A stretch of 64,000 nt of DNA from Tabrizicola sp. TH137. Its GTDB lineage: Bacteria; Pseudomonadota; Alphaproteobacteria; Rhodobacterales; Rhodobacteraceae. The DNA lies in NCBI RefSeq assembly GCF_002855575.1, contig NZ_PKRQ01000007.1:1-64000 (forward strand). Reading direction: 5' to 3'. This document shows positions 53,104 to 62,391 of the stretch, in pieces (position 1 is the stretch's first letter; each line of letters opens with the position of its first letter). The notes under the pieces are model-generated. The model saw nothing but the letters and a program-made list of their open reading frames with translations, was not told the origin of the DNA and did not search any database. A program made the position numbers and the translations under genes.

Positions 53104-55115
53104 CACGCGGCCCGCGTGTCCTCCCCCTCCTTGCCCTGCTCTGCGCCGCCACGGCGGCCCCCGCCCAGACCCTGCCGCCCCTCCTGCCGCCCGATGGCCT
53201 GACCGACCCGACGCTGGCCATCGGCACCGGCGGATTCAGCGACTGGGACACCGGCCGCCCCTTCATCGACCAGATGATGTCGGCCCGGCCCTGGCTCGGC
53301 GCCGCGCCGGGCGATTGGGAAACCATGAATGCCGCCAGCCTCATCGCGGGCGGCTATGTCGATGACGAAGGCTGGGTGACCCGCTTCCCTCCCGGCATCA
53401 CGGCCATCCGCACCATCTGGGCCTATCCCGACGCCACCGCCAGCGAACGCGCCGGAACCTATATCCTCACCTATGAAGGCGAAGGCCGTATCTCCATCGA
53501 CGGCGATGTCCGCAGGCTGGACGCCCGCCCCGGCCGCATCGTCTTTTCGACGCAAGGCAAATCGCTCTGGATCACCATCACCGACCTTGATCCGCGCGGG
53601 ATCGGCAACCCGATCCGCAACATCTCGGTCGTTCAGGACAAATACCTCCCCCTGCATGAGGCGGGCGTGATCTTCCGTCCCGAATGGCTCGACCTCGTCA
53701 AGGATGCCCGCCTGCTGCGCTTCATGAACTGGCAGCCGATCAACGGGTCGCGCATCGCGCCGGGCGATCTTCCCCTGATCGACGCGCCCGGCTTCTGGAA
53801 GATGCGCCGGCAGGGCGCGCCGCTCTCGCTCATGGTGGAACTCGCCAACCTCACCGGCGCCGACCCGTGGTTCTGCATGCCGCATGCCGCCGACGACGCC
53901 TATGTCCGCGCCTTTGCCGAATACGTCTATGCCAATCTCGACCCCGCGCTCGTCGCCCATGTCGAATATTCCAACGAAGTCTGGAACGAGGCCTTCCCCC
54001 AGGGCCGCTGGGTCCGCGAACAGGCCGCCGCCACCTGGGGCATTCCCTATTCCCACGAAGGCGGCTTCGCCTTCACCACGCGCGAGGCGACCCGTGACGC
54101 GCTGATCTGGGAAGACGTCTTCGGTGCCGATGCCACCACCCGGCTCAACAACGTCCTGCCCACCCAGACCGTCAACACCTGGGGGACCGGCATCCTCCTC
54201 AACCCGCAACCCTGGGCAAAGGCGGAACCCGACAGCTATCTCCCTCCGGCAGCCGTCTTCGACTCGCTCGCGCTGACGACCTATTTCGCCGGCAACATCA
54301 TGTCGAACGAAGAGACGCGGGCCGAACTCGTCGCACGCGTCCAGGAAGACCCCGCCGCCGCCCGCAGATGGCTGACAGAGGTCCTCACCGATCCGGCCCG
54401 TCCGGACACCCCCGCCACCAACCGCAAGGTGCTGGAGGAACAGAAGGCCCTCGCCGCCGCCGCGGGCCTCGATCTTCTGGCCTATGAAGGCGGCCAGCAC
54501 CTCCATCACGCCTGGGCCATCCCCGGCCTGACCGAGGCCGATGTCCAGGCCGTCACAGAGTTCATGACCGCCTATGTCCGCGGCCCCGAGATGGCCGCCC
54601 TCACCGCCACCAACTGGGATGTCTGGAAGGATGTGGGCGACGGTCCCTACATGCATTTCGGCGACAGCGGTGTCGGCTCCAAATGGGGCAGCTTCTCGCT
54701 CGTCGATGCGCCCGGCATCCCCAACCCCACCGCCGAACTCCTGTTCGAACGCAACCGCACGACCCCCAACTGGTGGGGCGATTCGGGCGGCACCCGCTAT
54801 CAGCATGGCCGCACCATCGAAGGTAATGACCGCGACAATGCCCTGTCCGGCACCGTGAAGGGTGACATCCTGCTCGCCGGGGCGGGCGACGATCTGCTCA
54901 ATCCCGGTCCGGGCCTCGACCATATCCATGGCGGCGACGGCACCGACACCGCCGTTCTGCCCGACGCCCCCGACCAGATCACCTTCACCACCGATGGCCC
55001 GCGCACCGTTGCCCATGGCCCTTCGGGGCGCTGGCACCTCTTCTCGGTGGAACGGCTGCGCTTTGCAGACGGGACCGAGATCGACACCCCGCCCCCCGCC
55101 GCCCCGACGCCCTAA
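53100..55115 (+). CDS. Secreted clan-A-like glycosidase with RTX tail
   Basis: This 671-aa exported protein has signal peptide 1-23 (ending APAQ). The central domain resembles clan GH-A glycosidases: VEYSNEVWNEAF supplies the Asn-Glu acid/base (Glu293) and LLAYEGGQHLHH a candidate nucleophile (Glu463). A C-terminal RTX calcium-binding stretch follows (about 574-620; GNDRDNALSGTVKGDILLAGAGDDLLN, GGDGTDTA). The GTG start (53100) overlaps the stop of the TPR gene. Its place inside the cluster suggests trimming of, or release of, the polysaccharide. No CAZy family is assigned. Confidence 0.75.
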   Translation: MTRGPRVLPLLALLCAATAAPAQTLPPLLPPDGLTDPTLAIGTGGFSDWDTGRPFIDQMMSARPWLGAAPGDWETMNAASLIAGGYVDDEGWVTRFPPGITAIRTIWAYPDATASERAGTYILTYEGEGRISIDGDVRRLDARPGRIVFSTQGKSLWITITDLDPRGIGNPIRNISVVQDKYLPLHEAGVIFRPEWLDLVKDARLLRFMNWQPINGSRIAPGDLPLIDAPGFWKMRRQGAPLSLMVELANLTGADPWFCMPHAADDAYVRAFAEYVYANLDPALVAHVEYSNEVWNEAFPQGRWVREQAAATWGIPYSHEGGFAFTTREATRDALIWEDVFGADATTRLNNVLPTQTVNTWGTGILLNPQPWAKAEPDSYLPPAAVFDSLALTTYFAGNIMSNEETRAELVARVQEDPAAARRWLTEVLTDPARPDTPATNRKVLEEQKALAAAAGLDLLAYEGGQHLHHAWAIPGLTEADVQAVTEFMTAYVRGPEMAALTATNWDVWKDVGDGPYMHFGDSGVGSKWGSFSLVDAPGIPNPTAELLFERNRTTPNWWGDSGGTRYQHGRTIEGNDRDNALSGTVKGDILLAGAGDDLLNPGPGLDHIHGGDGTDTAVLPDAPDQITFTTDGPRTVAHGPSGRWHLFSVERLRFADGTEIDTPPPAAPTP

Positions 55116-55960
55116 CCGCCCCGCCGCTCTCCCAGCGCCAGCAGCGCAAGCCCCGGCAATGCCGCGAGGCAAGCCGCATAGCGCCCGGCCAGCCGCAGCG
55201 GATTGCCCAGCATCCGCCACAGCCATTCCAGCGCCAGCCGCCGCACCCAGAGCGGCGCCCGCTTCTGCGCCCCGGCAATGAAATCCAGCCCCGCCCCGAT
55301 CGACAGGAAGCCGAGTCCCGGCTGCCGCAGCCGGCCCAGCGCCGCCAGCTTTTCCTGCTTCGGCGCACCCAGCGCCAGCAACACCAGCCGCGCCCCCCGC
55401 GCCGCCACCGCCTCCAGCACCGCCTCGGCCCCCGGCCCCTCGGGATCAAAGCCCATCGGCGGGGCCAGCCGCGCCACGATCCGCAGCCCCGGATGCGCCG
55501 CCTCCAGCCGCGCCGCCGCGCGCTCCAGCACGGCCTCGGTCGATCCGATCACCCCCACCGGCACGCCCAGCCGCGCCGCCATGGCCATGGCCGGCCCGAT
55601 CAGGTCCGATCCCGGCACCAGCTCCACCCGCCGCCCCGCCAACCGGCACAGCCAGACGATGGGATTGCCATCCGCCACCACATGGGTCTGCGCTGCATAG
55701 GCCGCCCGGAACCCCGCATCGCGCCGCAGCTTCACCACATGGTCAAGGTTCAGCGTGGCCACCGCAAAGCCCTGCCCCGCCTGCAACCGTGCCGCCATCT
55801 CGGCCAGCAGCGCCTCCCGCCCCGCGGTCGTCACGCCCACTTCGCCCGCCCCCGGGACCCCGAACCGCAGGATCGCCGCCCTTCCTTCGCCTGCCGTCAC
55901 GCGCACCGCCGCCGATCTTCCGCCCCCGGATCGCATTCCGGGAAAGCCCTGTTGCCTCAA
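55112..55960 (-). CDS. WecG/TagA/CpsF-family glycosyltransferase
   Basis: This 282-aa GT26-family enzyme shows FAVATLNLDHVVKLRRD, VVADGNPIVWLCRLAG (with the catalytic-region Asp), VELVPGSDLI and LGAPKQEKLAAL with FLSIGAGLDFIAGAQKRAPLWVRRLALEWLWRM, the family hallmarks. These enzymes add ManNAc or related sugars to a lipid-linked acceptor. It reads against its neighbours; its end overlaps the upstream plus-strand gene by 4 bases. Start at 55960, with ATG 55936 an alternative. Confidence 0.92.
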   Translation of the reverse strand: MRQQGFPGMRSGGGRSAAVRVTAGEGRAAILRFGVPGAGEVGVTTAGREALLAEMAARLQAGQGFAVATLNLDHVVKLRRDAGFRAAYAAQTHVVADGNPIVWLCRLAGRRVELVPGSDLIGPAMAMAARLGVPVGVIGSTEAVLERAAARLEAAHPGLRIVARLAPPMGFDPEGPGAEAVLEAVAARGARLVLLALGAPKQEKLAALGRLRQPGLGFLSIGAGLDFIAGAQKRAPLWVRRLALEWLWRMLGNPLRLAGRYAACLAALPGLALLALGERRGG

Positions 55961-56023
55961 GGCTCTTAACCTAGTTTAACATGCCCCGCAGCGAAACCCG
56001 TATCGGATGTCCGAGTAGCCCGC

Positions 56024-56878
56024 ATGACCGATTCCCCGACCGATGCGGATACCCCCTTCACCATCATCATTCCCGCCAGCAACGAATCCGCCTGGATCGG
56101 CCCCTGCCTCGATGCGCTGCTCGACCAGTCGCCCCAGGCCGGGCAGATGGTGGTGATCCTGTCGGCCAATGCCTGCCGCGACGATACCGTGGCGCAGGCC
56201 CGGCTCCGCAGTGCCGCCTTTGCCGCCCGGGGCAGCCGCCTCATCGTGATCGACAGCGAAACGCCCGGCAAACCCGCCGCCCTCAACCGCGCCGATGCCC
56301 TCGCCCCGCATGGCCCGCGCGCCTATCTCGATGCCGATGTGACCTGTGCCCCCGGCCTGATCGCCGCCTTGCGCGCGGTCCTCGCGCAGCCCGAACCCCG
56401 CTATGCCACAGGCCGCCTCACCCTCGCCCCGGCGCAAAGCGCGGTCACCCGTCGCTATGGCCGTCTCTGGATGGCGCTGCCCTTCCACAAACAGGGCGCA
56501 CCCGGCGCAGGCCTCTTCGCGGTGAACCCGGCCGGCCGCGCCCGCTGGAAGGCCTTCCCCGACCTGATCTCGGATGACAGTTTCGTCCGCCTCCACTTCA
56601 CCCCCGCCGAACGGATCGAAGTGCCTTTCCCCTATCTCTGGCCCCTGCCCGAAGGCTTCGCCAACCTCGCCCGCGTCCGCCGCAGGCAGGATGCGGGCCT
56701 CGCCGAACTCCACCGCGACCACCCCGCCCTGTTCCGCAAGGGCGAGGAAACCGCCGCCGCGCCCGGCCTGCTGCTGCGCCTGCTCGCGCGCCAGCCGCTC
56801 GATCTGGCCACCTACATGGCTGTCCGCCTCGCCGCACGGCTGCGACCTGCCTCCGGAGACTTCACCCGTGGCCGCTGA
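56024..56878 (+). CDS. Glycosyltransferase family 2
   Basis: This 284-aa GT-A fold enzyme has FTIIIPASNESAWIGPCLDALLDQS at the N-terminus, YLDADVTCAPGLIAALR (DxD at about 105-107) and LISDDSFVRLHF as the acceptor-site ED/DD motif. It has no obvious membrane span. It starts 63 bp from the divergent wecG gene and leads a two-gene unit with the GT4 gene, which it overlaps. Confidence 0.88.
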   Translation: MTDSPTDADTPFTIIIPASNESAWIGPCLDALLDQSPQAGQMVVILSANACRDDTVAQARLRSAAFAARGSRLIVIDSETPGKPAALNRADALAPHGPRAYLDADVTCAPGLIAALRAVLAQPEPRYATGRLTLAPAQSAVTRRYGRLWMALPFHKQGAPGAGLFAVNPAGRARWKAFPDLISDDSFVRLHFTPAERIEVPFPYLWPLPEGFANLARVRRRQDAGLAELHRDHPALFRKGEETAAAPGLLLRLLARQPLDLATYMAVRLAARLRPASGDFTRGR

Positions 56879-58136
56879 TCCCCGCCCCGCCCTGCCCGAC
56901 GGCCCGATCCCCGATCCCGGCCCCATGGCCTATCTGACCGGCGAATATCCCAAGGTCTCGCATACCTTCATCCAGCGCGAGGTGGCCGCCCTCCGCCGCC
57001 TCGGCCTGACCATCGAAACCTGCACCGTCCGCCGCGCTCCGACCGCCGCCATCGTCGGCCCCGACCAGCAAGCCGAAGCCGCGCGCACCTTCTGCATCCT
57101 CGATGCCGCGCGCAACCCCTTCACCCTGATCGCCGCCCATCTGCACCTGATCGCCAGCGCCCCCCGGCGCTGGTTCCACACCCTCACCCTGGCCTTCCGC
57201 CTGCGCCCGCCGGGGCTCAAGGCCTTTCTCTGGCAGGTCTTCTATTTTCTGGAGGCGGGCATCCTCGCCCGCCACCTCCAGAAACGCGGCATCGTCCATC
57301 TGCACAACCATTTCGGCAGCTCCTCCTGTAGCGTGGCGCTCCTCACGGCCACGATGACGGGCCTGCCCTATTCCTTCACCATGCACGGCCCGTCGGAATT
57401 CTTCGAAACCCCGCATTGGCGGCTGGATGAAAAGGTCGCCCGCGCCGCCTTCACCGTGGCCATCAGCCATTTCTGCCGCAGCCAGCTCATGTATCTCTCC
57501 GACCGGCGCCACTGGGACCGCATCCGCATCGTCCATTGCGGCATCGACCCGGCGCGTTTCCAGCCCCGCGTCACGCCGCCCGAGGGCCGACCGCATCTCG
57601 CCTTCGTCGGCCGCCTCGACCCGGTCAAGGGCGCCGACCTGCTGCTCGATGCCCTTGCCGCCCTGCGCGCCGCGCATCCCGACCTCACCGCCAGCTTCAT
57701 CGGCGACGGCCCCCATGGCGCGCATATCCGCGCCCATGCCCACGCGCTCGGCCTCGACGGCATCGCCACCTTCCTCGGCGCCCAGCCCGAAGAGGCCGTG
57801 GCCGACCTGCTGCAAAAGTCCGATCTCCTCGTCCTGCCAAGCTTCGCCGAAGGCGTCCCCGTGGTGCTGATGGAGGCGATGGCGACCGGCCTGCCCGTCA
57901 TCGCCTCGCGCATCGCGGGGATCCCCGAACTCGTCCGCGACGGCGAGAACGGCTTCCTCATCCCCGCCGGAGATACCGGATCTCTGATCGACGCCATCGA
58001 CCGGCTCCTCGCCGATCCCGCCCTGCGGCAGCGGATGGGACAGGCGGGCCGCGCCACCGTTCTGGCCGATTTCGCCATCGACAGCGAAGCCCGCCGCCTC
58101 GCCGCCCTCTTCGCCGCTCAGGTCACGACCGGCTGA
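56868..58136 (+). CDS. Glycosyltransferase family 4
   Basis: This 422-aa GT-B enzyme has the donor-side domain FVGRLDPVKGADLLLDALAAL (about 243-263) and the EX7E motif FAEGVPVVLMEAMATGLPVIAS. The N-terminal domain includes YLTGEYPKVSHTFIQREV and HLHNHFGSSSC. The GTG at 56868 follows GGAG and overlaps the previous gene by 11 bases; ATG 56925 (MAYLTGEYP) is an alternative. Its 3' end overlaps the converging polymerase gene by 14 bases. Confidence 0.88.
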   Translation: MAADPRPALPDGPIPDPGPMAYLTGEYPKVSHTFIQREVAALRRLGLTIETCTVRRAPTAAIVGPDQQAEAARTFCILDAARNPFTLIAAHLHLIASAPRRWFHTLTLAFRLRPPGLKAFLWQVFYFLEAGILARHLQKRGIVHLHNHFGSSSCSVALLTATMTGLPYSFTMHGPSEFFETPHWRLDEKVARAAFTVAISHFCRSQLMYLSDRRHWDRIRIVHCGIDPARFQPRVTPPEGRPHLAFVGRLDPVKGADLLLDALAALRAAHPDLTASFIGDGPHGAHIRAHAHALGLDGIATFLGAQPEEAVADLLQKSDLLVLPSFAEGVPVVLMEAMATGLPVIASRIAGIPELVRDGENGFLIPAGDTGSLIDAIDRLLADPALRQRMGQAGRATVLADFAIDSEARRLAALFAAQVTTG

Positions 58137-59748
58137 CCCGCCGCGCAGGCATCCCCCCCGGCATCCCGTCGCGCGCCGGGGGCGCCCGCCGCGCCGCCAC
58201 CCGTGCCGCCGCCACCCCGCGTGGCAAGATCGACCCCGCCACGGCACCGGCCGCCAGCCAAGTGATGGATTCCAGCGTCGCATTGGGAATCAGGTCCATC
58301 AGATTCGCCGCCACCACGGCCGCCAGAAAGGCCGCCTCGGGCGTCACCTCGCGCTGGAAGGCCAGCCGCATCAAGGGGACGCACAACAGCCCGAACTGCG
58401 CCAGATAGCCCACCCAGCCAAAACCGTTCATCACGATGATCCAAGAGCCATCCGTGATCGACGTCCGGTTGCCCCATTCATTATAGATGAACCCCCGCCC
58501 CCAGGTCCCCCAGCCGAACAGCGCCTTCTCATTCGCCCTGGCCAGCAGCAGATCCTCGTTGTCCAGCCGGAACCGGAAGGATCCCGCCCGATCCGCGCTC
58601 ACGCTCTCGGCCAGGCTCATCACGGTATCCAGCGGCACAAGGCCCGCTCCCCGCGCCATAGGATAAAGAATCACCAGCGCCGCCACCCCCGCCGCCACCA
58701 GCATCACCAGCCGCCTGCCCCCGAACAGCACCACCACACCCAGCGCGACGGTGATCATGAATGCCCCCAGCGTCTTGGCCAGCAGCAGCACCACCAGCAG
58801 CACCCCCGCCAACACCAGCCAGCGCAACCGGTCAAACGGGCGCAGCCCCGTCGGCGTCAGCCGCCACAGCGCAAGGCTGGACAGGATCGCCATCGCCATG
58901 AAGATGGCGACCCACAGCCCGTGCGACAGAAAGACGATGGGCCGGAACCCGCCGCCCCGCATATGCTGCAGGAAGGAATGCGGAAAGAAGCCGTAAAGCC
59001 AGACGTTCAACTGCGGGCTCAACCGCACCTCGATCAGCATCAGCGGCGCATAAAGCAGACCGCCCAGAGCAAAGGCCAGAAGGATCGCCCGCTGCCCCGT
59101 CGGCGTGCCGAGATAGCGCCAGCCAAGGAAGAACGGGATCAGCGACAGTCCCAGCCCCGCCACCACCGACAGCATGTCATAGACCTGCATCGCGGGCAGA
59201 AAATAGGGCCCCGCAGGCACCGGCTCGCCATTGGTCAGCGTGGTGCCCATCATTCCGATGGCCCCCAGAAGGACCAGCGCCGCCACCCAGGTTCCCGGCA
59301 ACAGGCGGCGCTCCGGCCGCCCCGCCCCGCGCGCTGCGGACAGACCGGCAGACCCACGGGGAGCAATCCGTTCAGCAGTCTCCGCAGCAGGGGCGGTGGC
59401 GACCGCCACGCCCTGCGCCGGCTCCTCCACCGGCCTCTGCCGGGAATAGCGGCTATAGACCGTCGCCCCACGGGCCGCCGGGACAACCGCCACAGGCCCC
59501 GCCACGGCCTCCTGCAAGGCCCATCCCTTGCGCACGATCAACACCCCGGCCAGGGCGGCAAGGCTTGCAATCACCGCCTTGTCGATGCTCGGCACCATGG
59601 GAAAGTCGAAGACCGGCCGCACCGGCAGGAACAGATAGCTGCCGAGGATCGTCCAGACCAAGGCGCGCTCCGGCGGCTGGGTGCGAAACAGCACCACCGC
59701 CACCAGCGGCCAAAGAAAGAGCACAAGATGAGCAATCAGGTTCGGCAT
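58123..59748 (-). CDS. O-antigen ligase/polymerase-like membrane protein (Wzy-type)
   Basis: This 541-aa membrane protein has 11 or so predicted spans and a late loop containing LLARANEKALFGWGTWGRGFIYNEWGNRTSITDGSWI, like the large periplasmic loop of Wzy/WaaL proteins. It would polymerise repeat units of the polysaccharide. An unusual cytosolic-like, Ala/Pro/Arg-rich insertion of about 80 residues (roughly 90-160) follows the third helix. Start at ATG 59748; the longer frame is rejected. Converges with the GT4 gene. Confidence 0.78.
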   Translation of the reverse strand: MPNLIAHLVLFLWPLVAVVLFRTQPPERALVWTILGSYLFLPVRPVFDFPMVPSIDKAVIASLAALAGVLIVRKGWALQEAVAGPVAVVPAARGATVYSRYSRQRPVEEPAQGVAVATAPAAETAERIAPRGSAGLSAARGAGRPERRLLPGTWVAALVLLGAIGMMGTTLTNGEPVPAGPYFLPAMQVYDMLSVVAGLGLSLIPFFLGWRYLGTPTGQRAILLAFALGGLLYAPLMLIEVRLSPQLNVWLYGFFPHSFLQHMRGGGFRPIVFLSHGLWVAIFMAMAILSSLALWRLTPTGLRPFDRLRWLVLAGVLLVVLLLAKTLGAFMITVALGVVVLFGGRRLVMLVAAGVAALVILYPMARGAGLVPLDTVMSLAESVSADRAGSFRFRLDNEDLLLARANEKALFGWGTWGRGFIYNEWGNRTSITDGSWIIVMNGFGWVGYLAQFGLLCVPLMRLAFQREVTPEAAFLAAVVAANLMDLIPNATLESITWLAAGAVAGSILPRGVAAARVAARRAPPARDGMPGGMPARRVSRS

Positions 59749-59835
59749 CGCGCGTCTGTGTCGTCTTTCCTGTTGTGGTCCCCCGCGCAAGGCGGTTAAT
59801 TCCCATTACCTCAGCCAAGGGACAGAATTGCAAGC

Positions 59836-60849
59836 ATGAACGGCCGCCAGACCGCAGATGACGCGCTCTCGCCCCTGCCGTCCATCGCAGTGATCATCGT
59901 CAACTACGGCACCGCGCAGCTCGCCCTTGATGCGGCCGCCAGTGCGCTGGCGCAGGATCTGCCGGGCCGCAGGCTGCATGTCCATCTGGTGGACAACGCC
60001 TCCCCCGGCACGGATGCCGCCCATCTCGGCGCCGAAATCGCCGCCCGCGGCTGGCAGGATCGCGTCACCTTCTGGCCGGAACAGATCAATCACGGCTTCG
60101 GTCGCGGCAATAACGTGGTCCTCTCCGCCCTCGCGCAGGCAGCGAAGGCACCGGATTACGTGCTGCTCCTCAATCCCGATGCCGTGCTGGAAGCCGATGC
60201 CCTGTCCCGCCTCGCTGCCCTGCTTGACCGCCGCCCCGAGGTGACGGGCGTCGGCGCCGGCATCTCGCAGCCGGACGGCCGCCCCGTCACGGCAGCCTTC
60301 CGCTTTCCCTCGGCCCTGGGGGAATTCGAGGCGACGGCCTGCTTCGGCCCGGTCAGCCGCTTCCTGCACCGCCATCGCATCCCGCTCCCGCCTGACCATC
60401 CCGAAGGCCCGGTAGATTGGGTCGCCGGGGCGGCGGTGCTGTTCCGCTTCTCCGCCCTGCGCGCGGTGGGCTTCTTCGATCCGGCCTTCTTCCTCTATTT
60501 CGAAGAAGTCGATCTGATGCGCCGCCTTCAGGCCCAGGCCGGGCCGATCTGGTATCTGCCCACGGCCCGCGTCCGCCATATCGAAGGCGCCTCCACCGGG
60601 GTGCAATCCGGCATCCATCGCCCCCGCCCGGCCTACTGGTTCGACTCCTGGCACCTCTACCATCGCCGCGCCGGGGGCCGCCCGCGCGCCCTGGCAACCG
60701 CCCTCGCGCATCTGGCGGGCGCCCTCGTCAACATCGCCCAAACCCGCCTGCGCGGCGCCCGCCCGCTATTGCCGCCCCGCCATCTGCGCGACTTCACCGC
60801 GCTTGCCCTCCGCCCGCTCCTGTCCGCGGAAAGGCCCTCGCATGACTGA
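59836..60849 (+). CDS. Glycosyltransferase family 2 (rhamnosyltransferase-like)
   Basis: This 337-aa GT2 enzyme has IAVIIVNYGTAQLALDAAASAL, VLLLNPDAVLEADALSRL (DxD-type region) and FFDPAFFLYFEEVDLMRRLQAQ (ED motif), the pattern of WcaA/rhamnosyltransferase-like transferases. ATG 59836; divergent from the polymerase gene by 87 bp. It overlaps the acetyltransferase gene by 8 bases, starting a coupled unit of four genes that ends with the flippase. Confidence 0.9.
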   Translation: MNGRQTADDALSPLPSIAVIIVNYGTAQLALDAAASALAQDLPGRRLHVHLVDNASPGTDAAHLGAEIAARGWQDRVTFWPEQINHGFGRGNNVVLSALAQAAKAPDYVLLLNPDAVLEADALSRLAALLDRRPEVTGVGAGISQPDGRPVTAAFRFPSALGEFEATACFGPVSRFLHRHRIPLPPDHPEGPVDWVAGAAVLFRFSALRAVGFFDPAFFLYFEEVDLMRRLQAQAGPIWYLPTARVRHIEGASTGVQSGIHRPRPAYWFDSWHLYHRRAGGRPRALATALAHLAGALVNIAQTRLRGARPLLPPRHLRDFTALALRPLLSAERPSHD

Positions 60850-61402
60850 TCCGCAGCCCAGACCCCTGGGCCTCACCAATGCCAACCCGGCAGGGATAGG
60901 CCTTTCCGCCCTGATCGCCGAGGATTACGCCACCCATGGCCGCGACCCCTTCTCGCAGGGGTTCTGGGCCGTGTTCTGGCATCGCTTCGGCAACTGGCGC
61001 ATGGGCATCCGCAACCGCGCCCTGCGCCTGCCCCTGACCGCCCTCTACCGCAGCGGCGAAAAGCTCACGCAATGGATGGGGGGCATCTTCCTGCCCTATA
61101 CCGTCCGCCTCGGCCGCCGCGTCCGCATCGACCATTTCGGCGGCATGATCCTCGTCGCCGAAAGCATCGGCGATGACGTGGTCATCCGCCAGAACACCAC
61201 CTTCGGCATCGCCCGTCCCGATGCCCCGCATGACCGGCCACGCATCGGCAACCGGGTCGATATCGGCGCCGGGGCGGTGATCATCGGCGCCATCAGCATC
61301 GGCGACGGGGCGGTGATCGGCGCCAATGCCGTGGTCACCCGCGACGTTCCCGCCGGGGCGGTGATGGCAGGCGTGCCCGCCCGGCAGATCGGGCAGCGAT
61401 GA
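60842..61402 (+). CDS. Serine-acetyltransferase-like hexapeptide acyltransferase
   Basis: This 186-aa left-handed beta-helix acetyltransferase has an N-terminal SerO-type helical region (LIAEDYATHGRDPFSQGFWAVFWHRFGNWR) and hexapeptide repeats at about 85-180 (IGNRVDIGAGAVIIGAISIGDGAVIGANAVVTRDVPAGAVMAGVPARQI). In exopolysaccharide clusters such enzymes O-acetylate sugars or precursors; it is less likely a true CysE. The start ATG 60842 overlaps the previous stop, and its stop overlaps the next start (ATGA). Confidence 0.87.
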   Translation: MTDPQPRPLGLTNANPAGIGLSALIAEDYATHGRDPFSQGFWAVFWHRFGNWRMGIRNRALRLPLTALYRSGEKLTQWMGGIFLPYTVRLGRRVRIDHFGGMILVAESIGDDVVIRQNTTFGIARPDAPHDRPRIGNRVDIGAGAVIIGAISIGDGAVIGANAVVTRDVPAGAVMAGVPARQIGQR

Positions 61403-62391
61403 CCGCCGCCCCGCCCCTCGACGCCCCGACTCTCGCCGCCATCGCCATCGGCCGCAACGAAGGCGCCCGCCTGACCGCCTGCCTCGACAGCCTCCGGGCC
61501 GCAGGCATCCCGCGCATCGTCTATGTGGACAGCGGCTCCACCGACGGCTCGCCTGCCCAGGCCGCCGCCTGCGGGGCGCAGGTCCTGGCGCTTGACCTGA
61601 CCACGCCCTTCACCGCCGCCCGCGCCCGCAATGCGGGCCTCGCCGCGCTGGCCGATGCGCCGCCCGACCTCGTGCAACTGATCGACGGCGACTGCACCCT
61701 CGCCCCCGGCTGGATCACCACCGCTACGCAGCATCTGCTGGCCCATCCCCGGCTGGCCATCGTCTGCGGCAGGCGCCGGGAACGCCACCCCGAGGCCTCC
61801 GCCTACAACCGCCTCTGCGATCGGGAATGGGACACGCCCATCGGCCCCGCCACCGCCTGCGGCGGCGATGCGCTCGCCCGATATCAGGCGCTGACTTCCG
61901 TCGGCGGCTTCTCCCCCGACCTCATCGCCGGCGAAGAGCCCGATCTCTGCCTCCGCCTGCGCCGCGACGGCTGGCAGATCGAACGGCTGAAGGCCGAGAT
62001 GACGAGCCATGACGCCGCCATCACCCGCTTCGGCCAATTCTGGCGCCGCGCCCGCCGCGCCGGCCATGCCTTCGCCGAGGGCCATTGGCGCCATCGCCAC
62101 GGCCCCGAAGGCCATTTCCGCCGTGAAACCCGGCGCGCCCTGCTCTGGGGCGCGGCCCTGCCGGCCCTCATCCTCGTCCTGCTGCCCCTCTCGCCCGGCC
62201 TTGCCGCGCTGCTCGCCCTCGCCTATCCCGCCCAGATCCTGCGCCTCGCTGCGCGCGAAAGCTTCTCCCGCAGCGGCCGCGAAACCGCCCTCCTCCTCAC
62301 CCTTTCCAAATTCGCCGAGGCGCAAGGCGCGTTCGGCTTTCACCTCTCGCGCCTGCGCCGCCGCCGCGTCGGGCTGATCGAATACAAATGA
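61399..62391 (+). CDS. Glycosyltransferase family 2 with C-terminal membrane part
   Basis: This 330-aa GT2 enzyme has IAIGRNEGARLTACLDSLRAAG, IVYVDSGSTDGSPAQA, LIDGDCTLAPGW (DGD) and LIAGEEPDLCLRLRRDGW (EEPDL acceptor motif). A hydrophobic stretch at about 250-280 (ALLWGAALPALILVLLPLSPGLAALLAL) anchors it in the membrane. Both ends overlap neighbours by ATGA. Confidence 0.9.
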   Translation: MTAAPPLDAPTLAAIAIGRNEGARLTACLDSLRAAGIPRIVYVDSGSTDGSPAQAAACGAQVLALDLTTPFTAARARNAGLAALADAPPDLVQLIDGDCTLAPGWITTATQHLLAHPRLAIVCGRRRERHPEASAYNRLCDREWDTPIGPATACGGDALARYQALTSVGGFSPDLIAGEEPDLCLRLRRDGWQIERLKAEMTSHDAAITRFGQFWRRARRAGHAFAEGHWRHRHGPEGHFRRETRRALLWGAALPALILVLLPLSPGLAALLALAYPAQILRLAARESFSRSGRETALLLTLSKFAEAQGAFGFHLSRLRRRRVGLIEYK

